Positions 62,584-64,000 of a stretch of 64,000 nt of DNA are shown here, piece by piece (within the stretch, counting starts at the first letter, position 1; every line of letters starts with the position of its first letter). The notes beneath the pieces were generated by a model that made no database searches, was not told where the DNA came from, and saw only the letters and a list, made by a program, of their open reading frames with translations. The position numbers and the translations under genes were made by a program. Origin of the DNA: Mesonia sediminis (GTDB lineage Bacteria; Bacteroidota; Bacteroidia; Flavobacteriales; Flavobacteriaceae); the NCBI RefSeq assembly GCF_042684705.1, contig NZ_JBHULZ010000041.1, positions 558,001 to 622,000 of the forward strand, written 5' to 3'.

Positions 62584-64000
62584 TTAAAATTGAAAATATA
62601 TAAAATTGTTCGAGGTTGAGTAAAATAGGTTTATCAATAGTATTATGATAGAAGCTATAATAGCAATCTTCGTAATACTAAATTTAGCGGCAAAATCTTC
62701 TAAGTCAATTCTTTTGTTAAATAGATAAAGGTCAAATAATATTCCGATAGACAGGACAATTATAGAATTTACAACGACATTAATATCTCCGATAAAAGGA
62801 GTAGAGAAGTTAAATTGAAGGATTTTTTTAATTGCTAAGGTCGCGGAATTTAAATCCTGTGCCCTAAAAAAGACCCAAGACAACAAAACAATAGTAAATG
62901 TAATTGAATATCCTAAGAAATTTAATTTATTTGGTAATTTTAGCTTTTGATTAGATTTTAAATATTTTTCAACGCTCAGCACAATTCCGTGTATTCCCCC
63001 CCAAATTATAAAATTCCAAGAACTACCGTGCCATAAACCACCGAGTAACATTGTGAGCATTAAGTTTCGGTAGGTGATTTTAATTCCTCTTCTGTTTCCT
63101 CCTAAAGAAATATACAAATAATCTCTTAGCCAATATGATAAAGACATATGCCATTTTCTCCAAAATTCAGTAAGTGATTTAGAGAAATAAGGTAAATTGA
63201 AATTTTGATTAAATTTGAACCCTATTAGTTTTGCTGTTCCAATGGCAATATCTGAATAACCAGCAAAATCATAATAAATTTGAAAAGCATATAAGAAAGT
63301 TCCTAAAATAATAGTAGTAGAGTTATATATCTCAATGCCACCATACACAGTGTCTACATATGCACCAAGGGTATCTGCTATAACTATCTTACGAAATAGA
63401 CCAATCAATATTTGAATAATCCCTTCATTAAACCATTCTTTTTTAAATACTCTCTTTTTTTCTATTTGCGGTAATAAATTGGAAGCTCTTTCAATTGGAC
63501 CTGCAACTAACTGTGGGAAAAAAGCTATATAAGTGAAAAATGAAATGATATCATTTGTTGGCTGAAATTGTTTCCTGTAGATATCAATAGTATAACTTAA
63601 AGTTTGAAACGTATAAAAACTTATACCTACAGGTAAGATAATATTTAAAGTTAAATCGTTTGGTTGCCAACCAAACACATTAGCTAAGTCAGCAAATGAT
63701 TCAGCGAAAAAATTATAATATTTGAAAACGGATAATAATCCCAGGTTTGCAAATAAACTTACTAACAACCAATTCTTTCTCTGTTTTTTAGTTTTAGAAT
63801 TAAATATTTTTGAGCCTGCAGTAAAATCTATAAATGAACTAACAATGATTAAAGATAGAAATCTCCAATCCCACCAAGCGTAAAAGATATAACTTGAAAG
63901 TAATAATAAAATATTTTGCTTTTTTAAATCTTTATTTAAAAGCCAGTAGGCAGTAAAAACGATAGGGAAAAAAATCAAAAATTCGAATGAATTAAACAGC
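62584..64000 (-). CDS. MBOAT family O-acyltransferase (AlgI/DltB-like), start just beyond the window
   Basis: Visible part codes for 471 residues after the start; the frame runs to the window edge reading LFNSFEFLIFFPIVF, and base 64000 is the G expected of an ATG whose A and T lie beyond the edge. Motifs: FWRKWHMSLSYWLRDYLYI and the catalytic His region LLGGLWHGSSWNFIIWGG, with about ten transmembrane helices. The family moves acetyl or acyl groups across the inner membrane onto polysaccharide or teichoic-like polymers. It is co-transcribed with the SGNH gene that follows. Confidence 0.92.
   Translation of the reverse strand, partial: LFNSFEFLIFFPIVFTAYWLLNKDLKKQNILLLLSSYIFYAWWDWRFLSLIIVSSFIDFTAGSKIFNSKTKKQRKNWLLVSLFANLGLLSVFKYYNFFAESFADLANVFGWQPNDLTLNIILPVGISFYTFQTLSYTIDIYRKQFQPTNDIISFFTYIAFFPQLVAGPIERASNLLPQIEKKRVFKKEWFNEGIIQILIGLFRKIVIADTLGAYVDTVYGGIEIYNSTTIILGTFLYAFQIYYDFAGYSDIAIGTAKLIGFKFNQNFNLPYFSKSLTEFWRKWHMSLSYWLRDYLYISLGGNRRGIKITYRNLMLTMLLGGLWHGSSWNFIIWGGIHGIVLSVEKYLKSNQKLKLPNKLNFLGYSITFTIVLLSWVFFRAQDLNSATLAIKKILQFNFSTPFIGDINVVVNSIIVLSIGILFDLYLFNKRIDLEDFAAKFSITKIAIIASIIILLINLFYSTSNNFIYFQF

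Overview
The window is a chromosomal scaffold piece from a member of the Bacteroidota, almost certainly a Flavobacteriaceae species. The evidence is a complete gldKLMN cluster for gliding and type IX secretion, a protein with a C-terminal type A T9SS sorting domain, a SusC-like TonB-dependent receptor, RimM and S16 with Bacteroidota-type lengths, a DnaE with a fused proofreading exonuclease, and several TAnnTTTG -7 promoter elements. It is AT-rich. A run of 10 Ns at 55473-55482 shows it is a draft assembly.

Layout. 1-9 kb: a LuxE-like protein, a T9SS-secreted protein, a beta-helix lipoprotein with its TonB-dependent receptor, and a divergent OmpR-type two-component system. 9-16 kb: a glycosyltransferase, trmB (GTG start), a LysE exporter, an alkyltransferase-like protein, then an iron-sulfur/redox run (Mrp ATPase, NifU domain protein, ferredoxin reductase, 2Fe-2S ferredoxin) and an acyl-CoA dehydrogenase. 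16-24 kb: a decayed CPBP intramembrane protease, trmN6-rimM-rpsP, a lipoprotein, a membrane TPR/HTH regulator, tRNA-Asp, a DUF58 protein and thioredoxin. 24-34 kb: dnaE, then a polysaccharide module (WbpM-like dehydratase, OPX lipoprotein, Wzc-like tyrosine kinase). 34-42 kb: groEL-groES, secG, a TPR protein, lptE, a sigma-54 activator and miaB, then two small secreted proteins, one with a stop at codon 4. 42-51 kb: topA, an arginase-fold protein lacking metal ligands, and gldK-gldL-gldM-gldN.

50.9-56.5 kb and 60.4-61.6 kb are accessory, repeat-rich DNA. They hold a ParE-type toxin-antitoxin pair, a truncated protein tail followed by a YcxB-like membrane protein (looks like a polymorphic-toxin tail and immunity gene), and three ~205-220 bp direct repeats spaced about 1 kb apart that bound these cassettes. 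Around them lies a mosaic of at least four families of hairpin-forming repeat modules whose arms vary together. Between the two repeat zones are housekeeping genes: a FAD oxidoreductase, a DUF983 protein, an ABC-F ATPase, a CPXCG zinc protein and a DUF1328 protein. The window ends in an MBOAT O-acyltransferase (start 2 bases beyond the edge) with an SGNH partner.

How the genes work together. GldKLMN form the T9SS core and motor, which would export the sorting-domain protein at 1.2 kb. The OPX/BY-kinase pair, the WbpM-like enzyme, LptE and the MBOAT/SGNH pair all serve the cell surface. Mrp, NifU, ferredoxin and its reductase form an Fe-S and electron-transfer set. The most unusual content is the repeat-bounded cassette array at 52.8-55.0 kb and its surrounding hairpin mosaic.
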